Assembly (NCBI GenBank): GCA_039794565.1
Contig: JAUQVX010000003.1
Span: 159,916-223,915, forward strand
Length of the DNA: 64,000 nucleotides
From: Gloeomargarita sp. SRBZ-1_bins_9
GTDB lineage: Bacteria; Cyanobacteriota; Cyanobacteriia; Gloeomargaritales; Gloeomargaritaceae
Direction: 5' to 3'
The notes under the pieces are model-generated. The model had not been told where the DNA came from and made no database searches. It saw nothing but the letters and a program-made list of their open reading frames with translations. Below are positions 1 to 10,800 of the stretch, one piece after another. The position numbers were made by a program, and so were the translations under genes. The first letter of the stretch is position 1. Each line of letters begins with the position of its first letter.

Positions 1-399
1 GGTCCGTTTGCTCAAGTAAATCGCCCCGGCCACCGCCTCCAGAACGTCCGCCAACCACAGCCCCGGCGTTGCCAAACGCTGCCCCACCAGAACCAACGAA
101 GCCAGGCCATAGCTATGGGCCAAACGCTGCAACAACCGGTTACTGACCAGCACCGAGCGCAGGGCCGTGTACTCCCCCACCGACTGCCCCGGATAGTGCT
201 GCCACAGGAAATCCGCCGCCAGTAGCCGCAGCACCCCATCCCCAACAAACTCCAGGGTCTCGTAGTTGCGTTGGGGGTCAAAGCTGCTGTGGGTCAATGC
301 CTGGTCCAGCAACCCCCAATCCATCCCCTGGGGATCCACCCCCAACCGCTGCAATAACTTCGCCAGGGCGTGTTGTCGCTGGGAACCCACAGGCACCAT
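1..399 (-). CDS. rnc: Ribonuclease III, 3'-truncated by window edge
   Basis: Encodes the first 133 residues of an RNase III; the rest lies beyond position 1. RNase III cleaves double-stranded RNA in rRNA and mRNA processing. Translating the minus strand from the ATG at 399 gives a family-typical endonuclease domain: ALTHSSF, then the signature ETLEFVGDGVL with the metal-binding acidic residues, a VGEYTALRSVLVSN segment, and DVLEAVAGAIYLS near the visible end. The double-stranded RNA-binding domain, if present, is off the window. The ATG sits 6 bases after the stop of the aldo/keto reductase gene, so it is probably the last visible gene of the arsA-like/aldo-keto operon. Family assignment is firm; the exact start is inferred. 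Confidence 0.88.
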   Translation of the reverse strand, partial: MVPVGSQRQHALAKLLQRLGVDPQGMDWGLLDQALTHSSFDPQRNYETLEFVGDGVLRLLAADFLWQHYPGQSVGEYTALRSVLVSNRLLQRLAHSYGLASLVLVGQRLATPGLWLADVLEAVAGAIYLSKRT

Positions 400-404
400 C
401 GGCG

Positions 405-1370
405 CTAGAACGTCCACAACAAGGCCCCCGGCGGGATCAACTCGTTCACCGGGCGGCTGATTTCATCCAGTTCCGCCAGGGTTTCCGGTCGCAAACGCAC
501 CTGCAGCGCCGGCAAATTCCCCAACACCTGCTCCCGGTTGCGCACCCCCACAATCGCACACATCCGGGGTTGGTGCAACACCCACGCCAGCGCCAGATTC
601 GCCAGGGAAATGTGATAGGCCTCGGCAATGGGCCGCAACTGAGCCAGAGCCGCCTGCGCCCGTTGGTACAGCTCCCCCTGAAACAGGATATTTTTCGCCC
701 GCACATCGTCCGGGGGAAATTGGTGATTCAGGGTGAATTTACCCGTGAGCAACCCCTGGGCCAAGGGGGAGTAAGCCAGCACCGAAATCCCCTGCGCCAC
801 ACAGTAGGGCAACAAGTCCTTTTCCACCACCCGCCAAAACAGGGAATAGGGGGGCTGCACACTGTCAATGGGGCCGTACTGTTGGGCCTCCTGCAGTTGG
901 GCTAAAGAAAAATTCGACACCCCAATCGCCCGAATTTTGCCTTCCTCCTTCAGCTTCACCAACGCCCGCATCGTCTCGGCAATGGGCACCACCGGACTGT
1001 TCCAGGACCCACTCGGCCAATGAATCTGGTACAGGTCAATCACCTCCACCTGCAACCGCCGCAGGGAGTTTTCGCAGGCCGTGATCACCTGGTCATAGGC
1101 CAAATGGTTGGCAAACACCTTGGTAGCAATCACCGCCTGGTCCCGGTAGGGTTTGATGGCCTGACCCACCAATTCCTCGCTGTAGCCATCCCCATAAATT
1201 TCCGCCGTATCAATGGTGGTGATCCCCCGTTCCAGGGCCGTTTGGATCGCGGCAATCACTTCCCGGTCGTCAATGCCCACCCAGCCCCGTTTCCCCGCCT
1301 GCCAGGTACCGATAATCAGCGGCGTAATTTTCACATCGCTATGGCCCAAGGCCACCTGGGGAACGCTCAC
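405..1370 (-). CDS. Aldo/keto reductase
   Basis: A 321-residue NADPH-dependent oxidoreductase of the aldo/keto reductase superfamily, a cytoplasmic TIM barrel that reduces carbonyl substrates. The catalytic tetrad is visible: D54 and Y59 in [11 protein letters not shown]84 in IATKVF and H117 in DLYQIHWP. The C-terminal half holds the NADP-binding region ([12 protein letters not shown] and GVRNREQV). Length is normal for the family. The start ATG overlaps the stop of the upstream ArsA-like gene by 4 bases (ATGA), which suggests translational coupling. The natural substrate cannot be read from sequence; plant and cyanobacterial relatives are annotated only generically. The enzyme class is certain, the physiological role unknown. 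Confidence 0.9.
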   Translation of the reverse strand: MSVPQVALGHSDVKITPLIIGTWQAGKRGWVGIDDREVIAAIQTALERGITTIDTAEIYGDGYSEELVGQAIKPYRDQAVIATKVFANHLAYDQVITACENSLRRLQVEVIDLYQIHWPSGSWNSPVVPIAETMRALVKLKEEGKIRAIGVSNFSLAQLQEAQQYGPIDSVQPPYSLFWRVVEKDLLPYCVAQGISVLAYSPLAQGLLTGKFTLNHQFPPDDVRAKNILFQGELYQRAQAALAQLRPIAEAYHISLANLALAWVLHQPRMCAIVGVRNREQVLGNLPALQVRLRPETLAELDEISRPVNELIPPGALLWTF

Positions 1371-2560
1371 GCCGAGACCACCTCCGCCAGGGGAAATTCA
1401 ATCTTCAAATAGTCATTTTCCATGGTAGCTTTGCGGGGTTGCAGGCCGGCCAACGCCTGGGGCAGGACCATATTGCGCCGGTGGTTGCCGATGCGAATGT
1501 TCAACTCATCCCCCGTTTTGGTGAGCTGGATTTGTTCCTTGGGCACACCCGGCAGGTATAGCTCGAGACAATAACCCTGGGGCGTTTCGCTGACCTTAAC
1601 CGTCTGTTCCCGGTAGTAGATTTGGGTGGGGTCCTCCTGGGGATACAGGGTGTCTTTCAACCGCTCCAGGGCCGCCAGACCGCAGAGTTCCTCGGGATAC
1701 AGGGGCACCTCCTTAACCGGCAGGGGATGAAAACTGGCCCGGATGTCTTGGCGGTAATGCTCCTGACTGACCAGCCACTTTTGAAAGAAAGGGTCTTGGA
1801 GGGTGGGGGGCAACACGCGGTTGATGATCACCAGGTCCGTCGCCACGTTATACAGACTCAAATAGGCATGCGCCCGCAAAGATTCCTTAATCACCATCTT
1901 TTCCGGATTGGTCACCAGGCGCACCGACGTCACCGCATTATCCGTCAACACCCGCTCCAACTGCTCGATTTGCTCGTAGAACTCGTAAGGGGCGTCCATC
2001 ACCGCCTGGTCCGGCAGCGAAAAGCCCATCACCCGCTTAAACAGGGGTTCAAATACCGGAGTGAGCACCTTGGCCATCCCCTGCAGGGGTTTGTAAAAAC
2101 GACGCATGTACCAGCCGGCTACTTCGGGAATACTCAACAGCCGCAGGGCCGTGCCGGTGGGGGCCGAATCAATGATCAACACATCATAGGTGCTTTCATC
2201 GTAGTGGCGTTTAACCCGCACCAGGGCAAAAATTTCATCCATCCCCGGCAGCACCGCCAATTCCTCCGCCTGCACCCCATCTAGGCCCCGCGCCTGCAAC
2301 ACCTCCGTGACATAGCGCTTGACCGCCCCCCAGTTCAGTTCCAACTCCCGCAGGGCATCCAGTTCCGCACCCCACAGATTCGCGCAAATCTCCCGGGGTT
2401 CGTGGTCCAAGGGCCGGTCAAAACTATCCGCCAACGAATGAGCCGGGTCCGTACTCAGCACCAGCGTCCGATAGCCCAACTCGGCGCAACGCAACCCCGT
2501 CGCCGCCGCCACCGACGTCTTGCCCACACCCCCTTTGCCCGTCATCAACAACAGCCGCAT
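1367..2560 (-). CDS. ArsA/Get3-like ATPase with C-terminal HSP20-like domain
   Basis: A 397-residue P-loop ATPase of the anion-transporting ATPase (ArsA/Get3) family. The deviant Walker A is at residues 8-15 (GKGGVGKT), followed by the switch sequence [13 protein letters not shown] and the [13 protein letters not shown] motif typical of Get3. The last ~90 residues form a small alpha-crystallin-like (ArsA_HSP20) domain starting near [16 protein letters not shown]. This fusion is standard for cyanobacterial and chloroplast members. Eukaryotic Get3 delivers tail-anchored membrane proteins; the cyanobacterial role is unsettled, and I see no arsenite pump nearby, so arsenic resistance is unlikely. 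It heads an operon with the aldo/keto reductase and rnc. Confidence 0.88.
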   Translation of the reverse strand: MRLLLMTGKGGVGKTSVAAATGLRCAELGYRTLVLSTDPAHSLADSFDRPLDHEPREICANLWGAELDALRELELNWGAVKRYVTEVLQARGLDGVQAEELAVLPGMDEIFALVRVKRHYDESTYDVLIIDSAPTGTALRLLSIPEVAGWYMRRFYKPLQGMAKVLTPVFEPLFKRVMGFSLPDQAVMDAPYEFYEQIEQLERVLTDNAVTSVRLVTNPEKMVIKESLRAHAYLSLYNVATDLVIINRVLPPTLQDPFFQKWLVSQEHYRQDIRASFHPLPVKEVPLYPEELCGLAALERLKDTLYPQEDPTQIYYREQTVKVSETPQGYCLELYLPGVPKEQIQLTKTGDELNIRIGNHRRNMVLPQALAGLQPRKATMENDYLKIEFPLAEVVSA

Positions 2561-2613
2561 CCTGCCCCCTCAACCCGCATCCCTAGCATAGCGCTTTTAG
2601 CAATTAGCCCGGC

Positions 2614-3246
2614 TTATTGATAGGCGCACTGGTCGAGAATGGCCCGCAGCCGGTCGTAGTCATCCTTGAGCAACAGACTCAGCTTGCGCCCCGCTTGGAC
2701 CAACCACTGGGTATCCGCCCCGCGAATCTGATAAATGTAGCGCAGGACCGCCCCCACCAGGTTATCCACCGGCGCACCGCTCAGTTGCAGCAGCGTCCGC
2801 AAAAAATCCAACTGCTCGCTAAAGGCGATAACCTCCTCCGGCGTGCACTGATACACTGCCTGGTGAATTTGCGGCGGGCGCGGGGGCAGGTAGTGGTAAA
2901 AAACCCGGCGGTCCGGTGGCTGAAACCCCACAATCGCCGCCCGAAACTCCGTTTTCAACATGGCAAAAATCTGGGGCTGTTGCTCCCGCAATTCCTCCAG
3001 GGACAACCCCAACGCGCGGGTGCGGTGCACCTGGTCCACCGGGCTGGCGCTGACGTGATAGACCACAGCGTAAATCTGGTTTTGGGTTTCGTTATCGGCG
3101 GCCCGCACCCAGCACCCAAACGGCGGCATAGCCGGGAAATCCAGCACCGGCGGCTCCAGACACTGGGCGCAGAACTCCGTCGTGCTAGTGGCAATCACTT
3201 CTGCCAGGTGGTGGGGATGACGCTGGGGGGGAGACGGCAAACCCAT
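2614..3246 (-). CDS. HAS-barrel domain protein, conserved in cyanobacteria
   Basis: A 210-residue protein resembling the cyanobacterial HAS-barrel (HerA-ATP synthase barrel) proteins. The N-terminal part, LAEVIATSTTEFCAQC..PPFGCWVRA, is the conserved opening of that family; the remainder is helical and ends ILDQCAYQ. HAS barrels occur in DNA-translocating ATPases and F1-ATPase subunits, but no ATPase domain is present here, so function is unknown. It begins 2 bases after the infB stop and is almost certainly cotranscribed with infB, which suggests a housekeeping role. The family call rests on recall of the motif. Confidence 0.65.
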   Translation of the reverse strand: MGLPSPPQRHPHHLAEVIATSTTEFCAQCLEPPVLDFPAMPPFGCWVRAADNETQNQIYAVVYHVSASPVDQVHRTRALGLSLEELREQQPQIFAMLKTEFRAAIVGFQPPDRRVFYHYLPPRPPQIHQAVYQCTPEEVIAFSEQLDFLRTLLQLSGAPVDNLVGAVLRYIYQIRGADTQWLVQAGRKLSLLLKDDYDRLRAILDQCAYQ

Positions 3247-3248
3247 GG

Positions 3249-5870
3249 CTAGGCAGGGGCGCCCGTAAGTTTCCGCCGCTGGGTAACCCGGGTGTAGGCC
3301 TCAATGATGTCCTTTTCCTGCCAGTCCTGGAACTCCTGACACCCGACCCCGCACTCAAATCCCGCGGCCACCTCCCGCACGTCATCCTTGAGCCGCCGCA
3401 GGGAATCCAACGTCCCCTCCCAAATCACCTGCCCGTTACGCCGCACCCGCATCAAACAGTTGCGCTGCAACTTGCCCGACAGCACATAGCACCCGGCCAC
3501 CACCCCCTTGGCCAACCGGAACACCGCCCGCACCTCCGCCTGGCCCAACGGTTGCTCCACCAACTCCGGCTCCAGCAACCCCTCCATGGCCGCCTGGATG
3601 TCCTCCAGCAGGTTGTAAATGATGTTGTACTCACGAATGTCCACCCCTGCGGCGTCAGCAGCCTTGCGGGCACCCGGCGCCAACGTGGTATTGAACCCCA
3701 CGATCACCGCCTTGCTGGCAGCCGCCAAGTCCACATCCGTTTCCGTGATTTCCCCCGGCGCCGCCAACAAAATCCCCAACTGCACTTCCTGTTGCGGCAG
3801 TTGCTTCAGAGCGTTGACAATCGCCTCCACCGACCCCTGCACATCCGCCTTGATGATCAAATTCAACTCCTTCAGTTTCCCTTCGTGGGCCTGCTGCGAA
3901 AGCGTACCCAAAGTGATCTGCCGCTGGGCCAACTGCCGACTGCGCTCCTGCTGAGCCCGTTCTTCGGCAATGGCGCGGGCCTGTTTCTCATCGGCATACA
4001 CCTCAAACTCATCCCCAGCGACGGGCACCTCCGTCAGGCCCCACACCTCCACCGCCGACGAAGGGGGGGCCGTTTCCAGCCGCTGTCCCCGGTCATCCAC
4101 CATCGCCCGTACTTTACCAAACACCGACCCCGCCACCAGGACATCCCCCACCCGCAACGTGCCGTTTTGGACGAGTAAGGTGGCCACCGGTCCCCGCGTC
4201 CGGTCCAGATGGGCCTCAATGACAGTTCCCTTGGCGGGCCGGTCCGGATTGGCGTACAAGTCGGACATTTCCGCCACCAGCAGGACCATCTCCAGCAACG
4301 TATCCAGGTTTTGGCCCTTGAGGGCGCTCACCGGCACCATGATCGTGTCGCCGCCGTATTCCTCCGCCACCAACCCGTGGTTCATCAACTCCGTTTTCAC
4401 CCGCTCCGGCTGTGCCCCATCCTTGTCAATTTTGTTGATGGCCACAATGATAGGCACCTTAGCCGCCTGGGCATGGCGAATCGCCTCAATCGTCTGGGGC
4501 CGCACCCCATCGTCCGCCGCCACCACCAGAATAGCAATATCCGTTACCTTAGCTCCCCGTGCCCGCATGGCCGTGAAAGCCTCGTGGCCCGGCGTATCCA
4601 GGAACACAATGCGTTTAGTGGTGCCCTCGTGGGGAACATCCACGTGGTAGGCCCCGATGTGCTGGGTGATTCCTCCGGCTTCCCCCGCCGCCACCCGGGT
4701 TTTGCGAATAGCATCCAGCAGGGTGGTTTTACCGTGGTCCACATGGCCCATGACCGTCACCACCGGTGGCCGCCGTTGCAAGTTTTCTAAGTCAGCCGCC
4801 TCCAACATATCCTCCTTGCGGGCGGCAGTGCTGGCCTCCGTCTCCGAGGTAATGACCTCGACCCCTAGTTCTTTACAGACCAATTCGATGGTGGGCAGGT
4901 CAAGGGTCTGGGTTACGGTGACCATCTTGCCCTTGAGGAATAGGGTTTTAATGACCTCGGTTGCCGGCACGGCCAACTGTTCCGCCAACTGCTGCACCGT
5001 CAAACTACCGGTCACTTCAATGAATTCCGGCTTGGTGGGTTCTGGGGGAGCAGGTTCCGTTGCCCGGGTGGGAGCCGGTTCTGGCCGCCGGGGTCGCTGG
5101 GTCCGCTGCTGGGGTTTCACCGTCACCGGGCTACTGGGTTTGGGCTTGGGCGGGCGCATCAGGTAAATGCTGGCGGTGCTGTTGGCCGAGTCCGCACTAC
5201 TACTGCTACTGGTTTCCAATTCCAACAGGTCCAGTTCGTCATCCTCGTCAAAATCCCGTCCCCGTTGCCGCCGCTTGCCCTTGAGACCTGCCCCCAGCTT
5301 GGCCTTTTCCTTCTCCTCATCCATCAGGTCCGCTTCCCGACCCTTGCGCTTCACAGGAGCCTTACTGTCGGTTTTGGCCTTAGGCGGAAACACCACCACC
5401 TCCACCGTGCTCGGTTCCGGCTGAGGCTCTCGGCGCACCGGCGCTTCCGGCTTGCGGGGCGCCTCCGGTGGCGTCTTCAGGATAGGGCGTTGGGGTTGGG
5501 GTCGCTGGGGAGGGGTTGGCCGAGGCATGTCTCGACCTTCCCGCCGCACCGGGGCTTCGGGTTTAGTGGGCGCAGGAGTGGTTGGTGTTTCGGGCTGCTG
5601 CCGGTAGCTGTAACTACGGATTTGTAATTCTTTGCTCTTGGGGGGCGTGGGTTCGGGGGCTTTGGTCGCTGGGGAACGGGGCACGGGACGCGGTGAACTG
5701 GGGCGCTGCTGCCGAGCCGCCTGGCGAATCCGGTCCGCATCCTGCTCGCTGATCGTACTGCTACAGGTCTTATAGGGCACCTGTAAACGGTCGCACAGCT
5801 CCAGCACCGATTTGTTATCCAAATTCAGCTCTCGCGATAGGTCGTAGATGCGGATACGGTCGTTACTCAT
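3249..5870 (-). CDS. infB: Translation initiation factor IF-2
   Basis: An 873-residue IF-2, the GTPase that places initiator fMet-tRNA on the 30S subunit and promotes subunit joining. The N-terminus ([22 protein letters not shown]) is the IF2-N helical domain. It is followed by about 220 residues of low-complexity Pro/Arg/Lys/Glu-rich linker, a second IF2-N module ([23 protein letters not shown]), and the GTPase domain with G1 GHVDHGKT near residue 373, G3 DTPGHEAF and G4 NKID. The C-terminal domains end [21 protein letters not shown]. Length is within the cyanobacterial range. Unlike the common nusA-ylxR-infB order, nothing on the same strand precedes it; it has its own divergent promoter region shared with the RbgA-type GTPase. 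Confidence 0.97.
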   Translation of the reverse strand: MSNDRIRIYDLSRELNLDNKSVLELCDRLQVPYKTCSSTISEQDADRIRQAARQQRPSSPRPVPRSPATKAPEPTPPKSKELQIRSYSYRQQPETPTTPAPTKPEAPVRREGRDMPRPTPPQRPQPQRPILKTPPEAPRKPEAPVRREPQPEPSTVEVVVFPPKAKTDSKAPVKRKGREADLMDEEKEKAKLGAGLKGKRRQRGRDFDEDDELDLLELETSSSSSADSANSTASIYLMRPPKPKPSSPVTVKPQQRTQRPRRPEPAPTRATEPAPPEPTKPEFIEVTGSLTVQQLAEQLAVPATEVIKTLFLKGKMVTVTQTLDLPTIELVCKELGVEVITSETEASTAARKEDMLEAADLENLQRRPPVVTVMGHVDHGKTTLLDAIRKTRVAAGEAGGITQHIGAYHVDVPHEGTTKRIVFLDTPGHEAFTAMRARGAKVTDIAILVVAADDGVRPQTIEAIRHAQAAKVPIIVAINKIDKDGAQPERVKTELMNHGLVAEEYGGDTIMVPVSALKGQNLDTLLEMVLLVAEMSDLYANPDRPAKGTVIEAHLDRTRGPVATLLVQNGTLRVGDVLVAGSVFGKVRAMVDDRGQRLETAPPSSAVEVWGLTEVPVAGDEFEVYADEKQARAIAEERAQQERSRQLAQRQITLGTLSQQAHEGKLKELNLIIKADVQGSVEAIVNALKQLPQQEVQLGILLAAPGEITETDVDLAAASKAVIVGFNTTLAPGARKAADAAGVDIREYNIIYNLLEDIQAAMEGLLEPELVEQPLGQAEVRAVFRLAKGVVAGCYVLSGKLQRNCLMRVRRNGQVIWEGTLDSLRRLKDDVREVAAGFECGVGCQEFQDWQEKDIIEAYTRVTQRRKLTGAPA

Positions 5871-5890
5871 GCCCCCGGTGTGAATTCGCG

Positions 5891-5922
5891 ATAATAGACA
5901 GCGTTAGGCTTTTGTCTATTGT
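5891..5922. promoter_or_regulatory. Overlapping symmetric divergent promoters (infB and rbgA)
   Basis: An 8-base inverted repeat, AATAGACA (5893-5900) and TGTCTATT (5913-5920), is built so that each strand carries a sigma70-like promoter. Plus strand: TAGACA (5895-5900), 16 bases, TATTGT (5917-5922). Minus strand: TAGACA (complement of 5913-5918), 16 bases, TATTAT (complement of 5891-5896). Each -10 box overlaps the opposite -35 box. Predicted leaders are very short: roughly 10 bases to the rbgA ATG at 5939 and 14 bases to the infB ATG at 5870. The match to consensus is seen; activity is inferred. Confidence 0.55.
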
Positions 5923-5938
5923 AAATCCTTGCTGTTCG

Positions 5939-6844
5939 ATGCCGTCGCCCCCTGTGCAGTGGTACCCCGGTCACATGGCGCGGGCAGTGCAGGCCCTACG
6001 CACCCACTTACAACGGGTGGATGTGGTGATTGAAGTCCGGGACGCCCGCATTCCCGCCAGCAGCACCCATCCCCTGTTGCAGCAATGGGCCACCAACGGC
6101 CTGATTGTGTTAAACCGACGGGATCAAATCCCCCCAGCCATCGGCAAGCAGTGGCAACAGGCCCTCCAGACCCCGGAACGACCGGTCCTGCTCACGGAAG
6201 CCCGTCAAGGCCAGGGACTGGGACACCTCCACCAAGCCATAGCCCAAGTGGGAGAACGGGTCAATCAACGGCGCCGACAAAGAGGCATGCTGCCCCGGGC
6301 GGTGCGGGTGGCTGTTGTCGGTTGTCCTAATGTAGGCAAATCCGCCCTAATCAACCGGCTACTGGGTCGGCGGGTGGTCGCTAGTGCTGCCAAAGCTGGT
6401 GTAACGCGGCAATGCCAATGGGTGCGCATCAGCCCGGATTTAGAACTACTGGATACGCCCGGCATCCTGCCCCCGCGTTTAGACGACCAGCAGGCCGCCC
6501 TGCACCTGGCCATCTGCGATGACATCAGCGAGGCCGCCTACGACCCCTATCTGGTGGCCCTGGCGTTTCTGGAACGCCTATGGACCTTGCCCCCTGCAGC
6601 GCACCACCCCCCCGATGCCCTACAACGGCGCTACCGCCTCGATCCCCAATCCCACACCCCCGAAGGATACCTCGCCGCCCTGGCCGAACAACACTTTCGC
6701 GGCAATCTGCACCGCAGCGCCCAGACCCTACTCCAGGACTTCCGCCAGGGCCACCTGGGCCAAATCGCCCTGGAACTGCCCCCTAAACCAAACAGGCGTT
6801 TACATCCCGCAACAGCGCTTCCCGGTCCAGGTTCTGACCGATAA
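5939..6844 (+). CDS. rbgA: RbgA/YlqF-type ribosome biogenesis GTPase
   Basis: A 301-residue circularly permuted GTPase of the RbgA (YlqF) family, which matures the large ribosomal subunit. The opening VQWYPGHMARA is the family hallmark. The permuted order is clear: G4 (NRRD, usually NKxD, near residue 59) precedes G1 (GCPNVGKSALINRLLG, near residue 127) and G3 (DTPG, near residue 172). The C-terminal helical domain ends with QIALELPPKPN. The ATG at 5939 is preferred over an upstream TTG at 5912 because conserved sequence begins about there and the predicted promoter overlaps the TTG. Its last 62 bases overlap the 3' end of the convergent COG0523 gene. Confidence 0.93.
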   Translation: MPSPPVQWYPGHMARAVQALRTHLQRVDVVIEVRDARIPASSTHPLLQQWATNGLIVLNRRDQIPPAIGKQWQQALQTPERPVLLTEARQGQGLGHLHQAIAQVGERVNQRRRQRGMLPRAVRVAVVGCPNVGKSALINRLLGRRVVASAAKAGVTRQCQWVRISPDLELLDTPGILPPRLDDQQAALHLAICDDISEAAYDPYLVALAFLERLWTLPPAAHHPPDALQRRYRLDPQSHTPEGYLAALAEQHFRGNLHRSAQTLLQDFRQGHLGQIALELPPKPNRRLHPATALPGPGSDR

Positions 6845-7766
6845 ACACCAACTGGTTTTGGGGCGGGATAGGCCGGTCATCCACATCTAAACTGTAGCGT
6901 TTGCCGCTCAGTTGAAAGATATAGCGCAACTGACTCCGGTCAAACCACAGAACTCCCTTAGCCCGAAACACATTGGTCGGCAGTTGGTCCGTCAAGAAAA
7001 ACTGAAACTTCTCCAGGTTAAACGGCCGGTCGCTCGTAAAAGACACCGCCACAAAACCGTCATTTTCCAGGTGATGGGAATGGTGATGATGGGCGTGGTC
7101 ATGGTCGTGATGGTGATAGGGCTGGGCCAGCAGTTGGTCATGGGGCGCTTCCACCCCCAAAATTAAAGGCAGCGGCACCTTTCCGTAGCTCATGGGCAAA
7201 ATCCGCGCCCCCGCCTTCATTTCGCTGATGCGCTGGGATAATTCCTGCACCCGTTCCGGAGACACCAGGTCAGTTTTATTCAGCAAAATAATATCCCCAT
7301 AGGTCAGTTGGCTCAGGGCCGCCTCACTGTTGAATAAATCCGGGGCAAAGGCCGAGGCATCCACCACCGTCAAAATCGAATCCAGGCGCGTCAAATCCCG
7401 TAATTCCGTCCCCAAAAACGTCAGAGCGATGGGCAGCGGGTCGGCCACCCCCGTGGTTTCCACCACCAAATAATCCACCTGTTCCTGCCGCTCCAGCACG
7501 TTGTACACCGCATCCACCAAGCTGTCGTTGATGGTGCAGCAAATACAACCGTTGCTCAACTCGATCATCCCCTCTTCCACCGCCACCAGCAACTGGCTGT
7601 CAATGTTGATGTCGCCAAATTCATTCACCAGCACCGCCACCTTCAAATCCTGCCGGTTCTGCAGGATGTGATTGAGCAACGTCGTCTTGCCGCTCCCCAA
7701 AAATCCCGTGATAATCGTCACCGGCAAACCCCGCTTGGGTAAGGTCACCTCCATCCCTTGGCCCAT
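6783..7766 (-). CDS. COG0523/CobW-family GTPase, probable zinc metallochaperone
   Basis: A 327-residue G3E GTPase of the CobW/COG0523 family. Residues 21-28 form the P-loop (GFLGSGKT). The metal-binding CxCC is at C74-I-C76-C77 in SNGCICC, and the G4 motif is NKTD. A long histidine-rich loop (HHHDHDHAHHHHSHH) before the C-terminal CobW_C domain is typical of zinc-handling members. These proteins use GTP hydrolysis to deliver metal to client proteins. A Zur-like palindrome lies 13 bases upstream of the start, so expression is probably induced by zinc shortage; that makes a zinc role likelier than cobalamin synthesis. I avoid the symbol cobW for that reason. It overlaps rbgA tail to tail. Confidence 0.88.
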   Translation of the reverse strand: MGQGMEVTLPKRGLPVTIITGFLGSGKTTLLNHILQNRQDLKVAVLVNEFGDINIDSQLLVAVEEGMIELSNGCICCTINDSLVDAVYNVLERQEQVDYLVVETTGVADPLPIALTFLGTELRDLTRLDSILTVVDASAFAPDLFNSEAALSQLTYGDIILLNKTDLVSPERVQELSQRISEMKAGARILPMSYGKVPLPLILGVEAPHDQLLAQPYHHHDHDHAHHHHSHHLENDGFVAVSFTSDRPFNLEKFQFFLTDQLPTNVFRAKGVLWFDRSQLRYIFQLSGKRYSLDVDDRPIPPQNQLVFIGQNLDREALLRDVNACLV

Positions 7767-7779
7767 CCGTTCCTACCTA

Positions 7780-7794
7780 TGATAATGATTCTCA
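7780..7794 (-). promoter_or_regulatory. Zur-like operator
   Basis: TGATAATGATTCTCA is a 7-1-7 palindrome with one mismatch between arms (TGATAAT / complement TGAGAAT). It matches the AATNATTNTCATT-type Zur sites of cyanobacteria as I recall them. It is 13 bases upstream of the start codon of the histidine-rich COG0523 GTPase, where a bound repressor would block transcription. Fur or PerR sites share the AT-rich palindromic style; Zur is preferred because of the zinc-type target gene. Confidence 0.7.
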
Positions 7795-7812
7795 TTGAGC
7801 CTATTCTACACC

Positions 7813-10800
7813 CTAGCGGTTCGGTTTCACCAGAGTTTCCCCTTGCAACAGCCGCCGGGCCGCCTCCAGCAGCGTTTCCTCCAGGTAGGGTTTGGTGAAG
7901 TAGGCGTTAGCCCCCAATTGAATCGCCATTTGCCGGTGCCGTTCCGCCCCCCGGGATGTCAGCATGGCAATCGGCAGGTCCTTGAGTTTGGGATCCCGGC
8001 GCACCTTCGAGAGCAATTCCAGCCCGTCCATCCGGGGCATCTCAATATCGCAGAACATCAAATCGCAGGGCAGGCCGTCCTGCAATTTTTCCCAGGCCTC
8101 CAACCCATCCCGTGCCTGTTCCACCCGATACCCCTTGTTGCTGAAGGTCATGGACAACATCTCCCGCACCGTGATCGAATCGTCCACGATCAACACCGTC
8201 GGCTCATCGGTGGTTTCCGGCTCGACAATCGTGGGCGCTTGCCACAGGGGCATACTCGGCGGCCGCAACTGCCCCAGGGCCAGGTCCACCAACTCCAACA
8301 CGTCGGCAATCATCATGATCCGGCCATCCCCCAAAATCGTCGCCCCGGCAATCCCCAGCGGCTTCGGGACCGGCCCGCTCAATTGCTTAATCACCACCTC
8401 CTGCTCGCTCAACACCTGGTCCACCTGGAAGGCCACATACCGTCCCAGGCTATGCACCACCACCACCGCCAGGCCCTCCTGCGTACTGGTGCCGTAGATG
8501 TTCCCCCGCCCCAACAACCGCCCGTAGTGCAGCAACTCGCTCAACCGCCGCAGGGGGATCCGTTGACCGGCCCACTCCAGCAAGGGCTTGCCGTCCGGCC
8601 CTAAGGTGATCATCTCCGGCATCACATCCACCGGCACATCTGCCACCCCGTCCATCGGGAACGCCACCCGCGCATGGCTCACCAGGCAGGGCAACGACTT
8701 GGAAATGCTCAACGTCAACGGCAGGCGGATAGTAAACGTGGTCCCCTTACCCACCTCCGAGTCCACCACCACCGTGCCTCGGATTTCCGCCAGGTTCTTG
8801 CGCACCACATCCAGGCCCACCCCCCGGCCCGCAAATTCATCCGTCTGGTCCCGGGTGCTAAACCCCGGCATAAACAGCAATTGGTAAACCTCCTGCTTGC
8901 TCATAGCCTGGGCCTGCTCCGGCGTGATCAACCCCCGCTCAATCGCCTTGGCCTTCACCCGGTCCGGATTGATCCCCACCCCATCGTCGCTGACCGTGAT
9001 CACCGTCTGGTTCCCCTGGTGACCCGCCCGAATCACAATCCGGCCCGTGGGGGATTGCCCCGCCGCCCGGCGTTGCTCCGGTGTCCCAATCCCATGGACA
9101 ATGGCGTTATTCACCAGGTGGGTCATCGGGTCCACCAACTTCTCCAAAATCATCTTGTCGATCAGGGTTTCCCGCCCCTCAATCTCCAACTGCACCTGCT
9201 TACCGCATTTGAGGGCCACATTGCGCACCGCCCGCGGCAACCGGTCCGTCACCCGGGAAAACGGCTCCATCCGGGCACTGTTGATCCCCTCCTGCAAACC
9301 CGTGGTAATCCGTTGGAAGCTGCGGACCACCTCATCAATGGCCTCCACCATAAAGCCGATGTCCGCCGCCGCCTCCCGCACCCGCAGCACCCGCTCAGCA
9401 ATTTCCTGGGACAGAATGTGGAAGCCGGTAAACCGGTCCATCTCCAGGGCATCGAACTCCGCACCCGTACTGTGTTGCCCCCCTGCCTCCGAGGCCCCTA
9501 GTGTGCGACCAGCCCGCAAGGCTCCCTCCAGTAACGACCGTTCGTACAAATCCTGCATCCGCTGGCTCAAATCATTCAACTGGTGGGCCTGGTGCAACAA
9601 ATTCTCTAAAAACTGCCGCAACCGGTTCTGGTCCTCGTTCAAGGTGTTGCGGGAAACCACCAACTCCCCGATCAGATTGCTCAGGTTATCGAGCTGACGC
9701 ACCGGCACCCGCATGGTTTGTTCCATCAAGACCATCGGGCTGGTGGGTTCTTCTGCTAGCGCTGATGCTGGTTCATCAGGGGCCACAGCGCCGAGTTCCT
9801 GGGCCATGGTCTCCAGGTCTGGCAGGTCCGAGGGTAACTCGACATCCTCCAGCAAATCCGCCAGGTCTTCGAGCGGAGTCGCTTCCCCTTCCTCCTCTGC
9901 CCCCGGTAGGGAAACATCCGCCGCCAGGGCCAATTCCAATTCACCCGTGTCCCCCCAGTCAAAGTCCTCCGCCTCCGTGCCCTCCGGAGTCGTTGCTGCC
10001 ACCAGGTCATCCAGGTTGGTCAAGGCCTGTTCCAGATCCAGGTCACCCAGTTCCGCCACTGGTTCCGTGGGTTCGCTTTCCGGCTCCCCTTGGGCAAAAC
10101 TCCCCAGAGCAGCCTCCAGCTCAGCCGTCGTGTTCCCCAACAACCCTGCCTCATCAGTGACCAGTTCCCAGGCCGTGTTGGGTGCTGCCAAATCGGGGAT
10201 CTCGGCTTCCCCAGCCTCAAGATTGGGTAACCCCAGGGGATCGCCCCCCTCCGCCTGAGTCAACTCACGGGAGACGGTTTCCATTTCCATCACCCAGGCG
10301 TCTTCCCTTTCCGGTGCAACGGCTTCTGTTCCCTCCGCCGTCCCATCCCCCAGCTCCTCCCCTTGGGCAGCCAAGGAGGCCATCAAGTCCATTTCCAGGT
10401 CCGTGGACGGTGGTGATGCCTCGCCGGTCGCCTCGTTGACATCCCCATCGCCAACGACCAAGCTCTCCCAATCGGCCCATTCCCCTAGCTCACCCAGTTC
10501 CCCATCCCCCAACAGGGTAGACACATCTTCCGTCTCCGGTACCTCTTCCGGTGGCGCTGCTGACTCCTCCACTAAAGGCGGCCACTGGGCATCCAGTATG
10601 CCGTTGGGGGCCTCCGTTTCCGCCGCCATGGTGAACAGGTCCTCCAAGGCCCCCAAGTCCTCAGCCGTTGAAGGTGGCCCTGCCGGTTCTTCCCCCCCCG
10701 TCGCCCCGAATAACTCGGCCAAGGAAGCCAGTTCTTCCGGCGTGTTGGCTGGCGCTTCCGGGACAGCCGCCTGGGGAACCTCCAACTCGGCCAACAATTC

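Noticed and set aside
12..281. 89-codon minus-strand frame starting with ATG
   Set aside because: Trp/Arg/Cys-rich shadow of the rnc frame, which shows clear RNase III motifs.
297..905. 202-codon plus-strand open frame antisense to the aldo/keto reductase
   Set aside because: Composition (Gln/His/Arg/Pro-rich) is that of a shadow frame in GC-rich DNA and the opposite strand has a complete catalytic tetrad.
7777..7797. Fur iron box for the COG0523 gene
   Set aside because: The spacing and sequence fit Zur better and the gene product has zinc-type features; Fur is not excluded.
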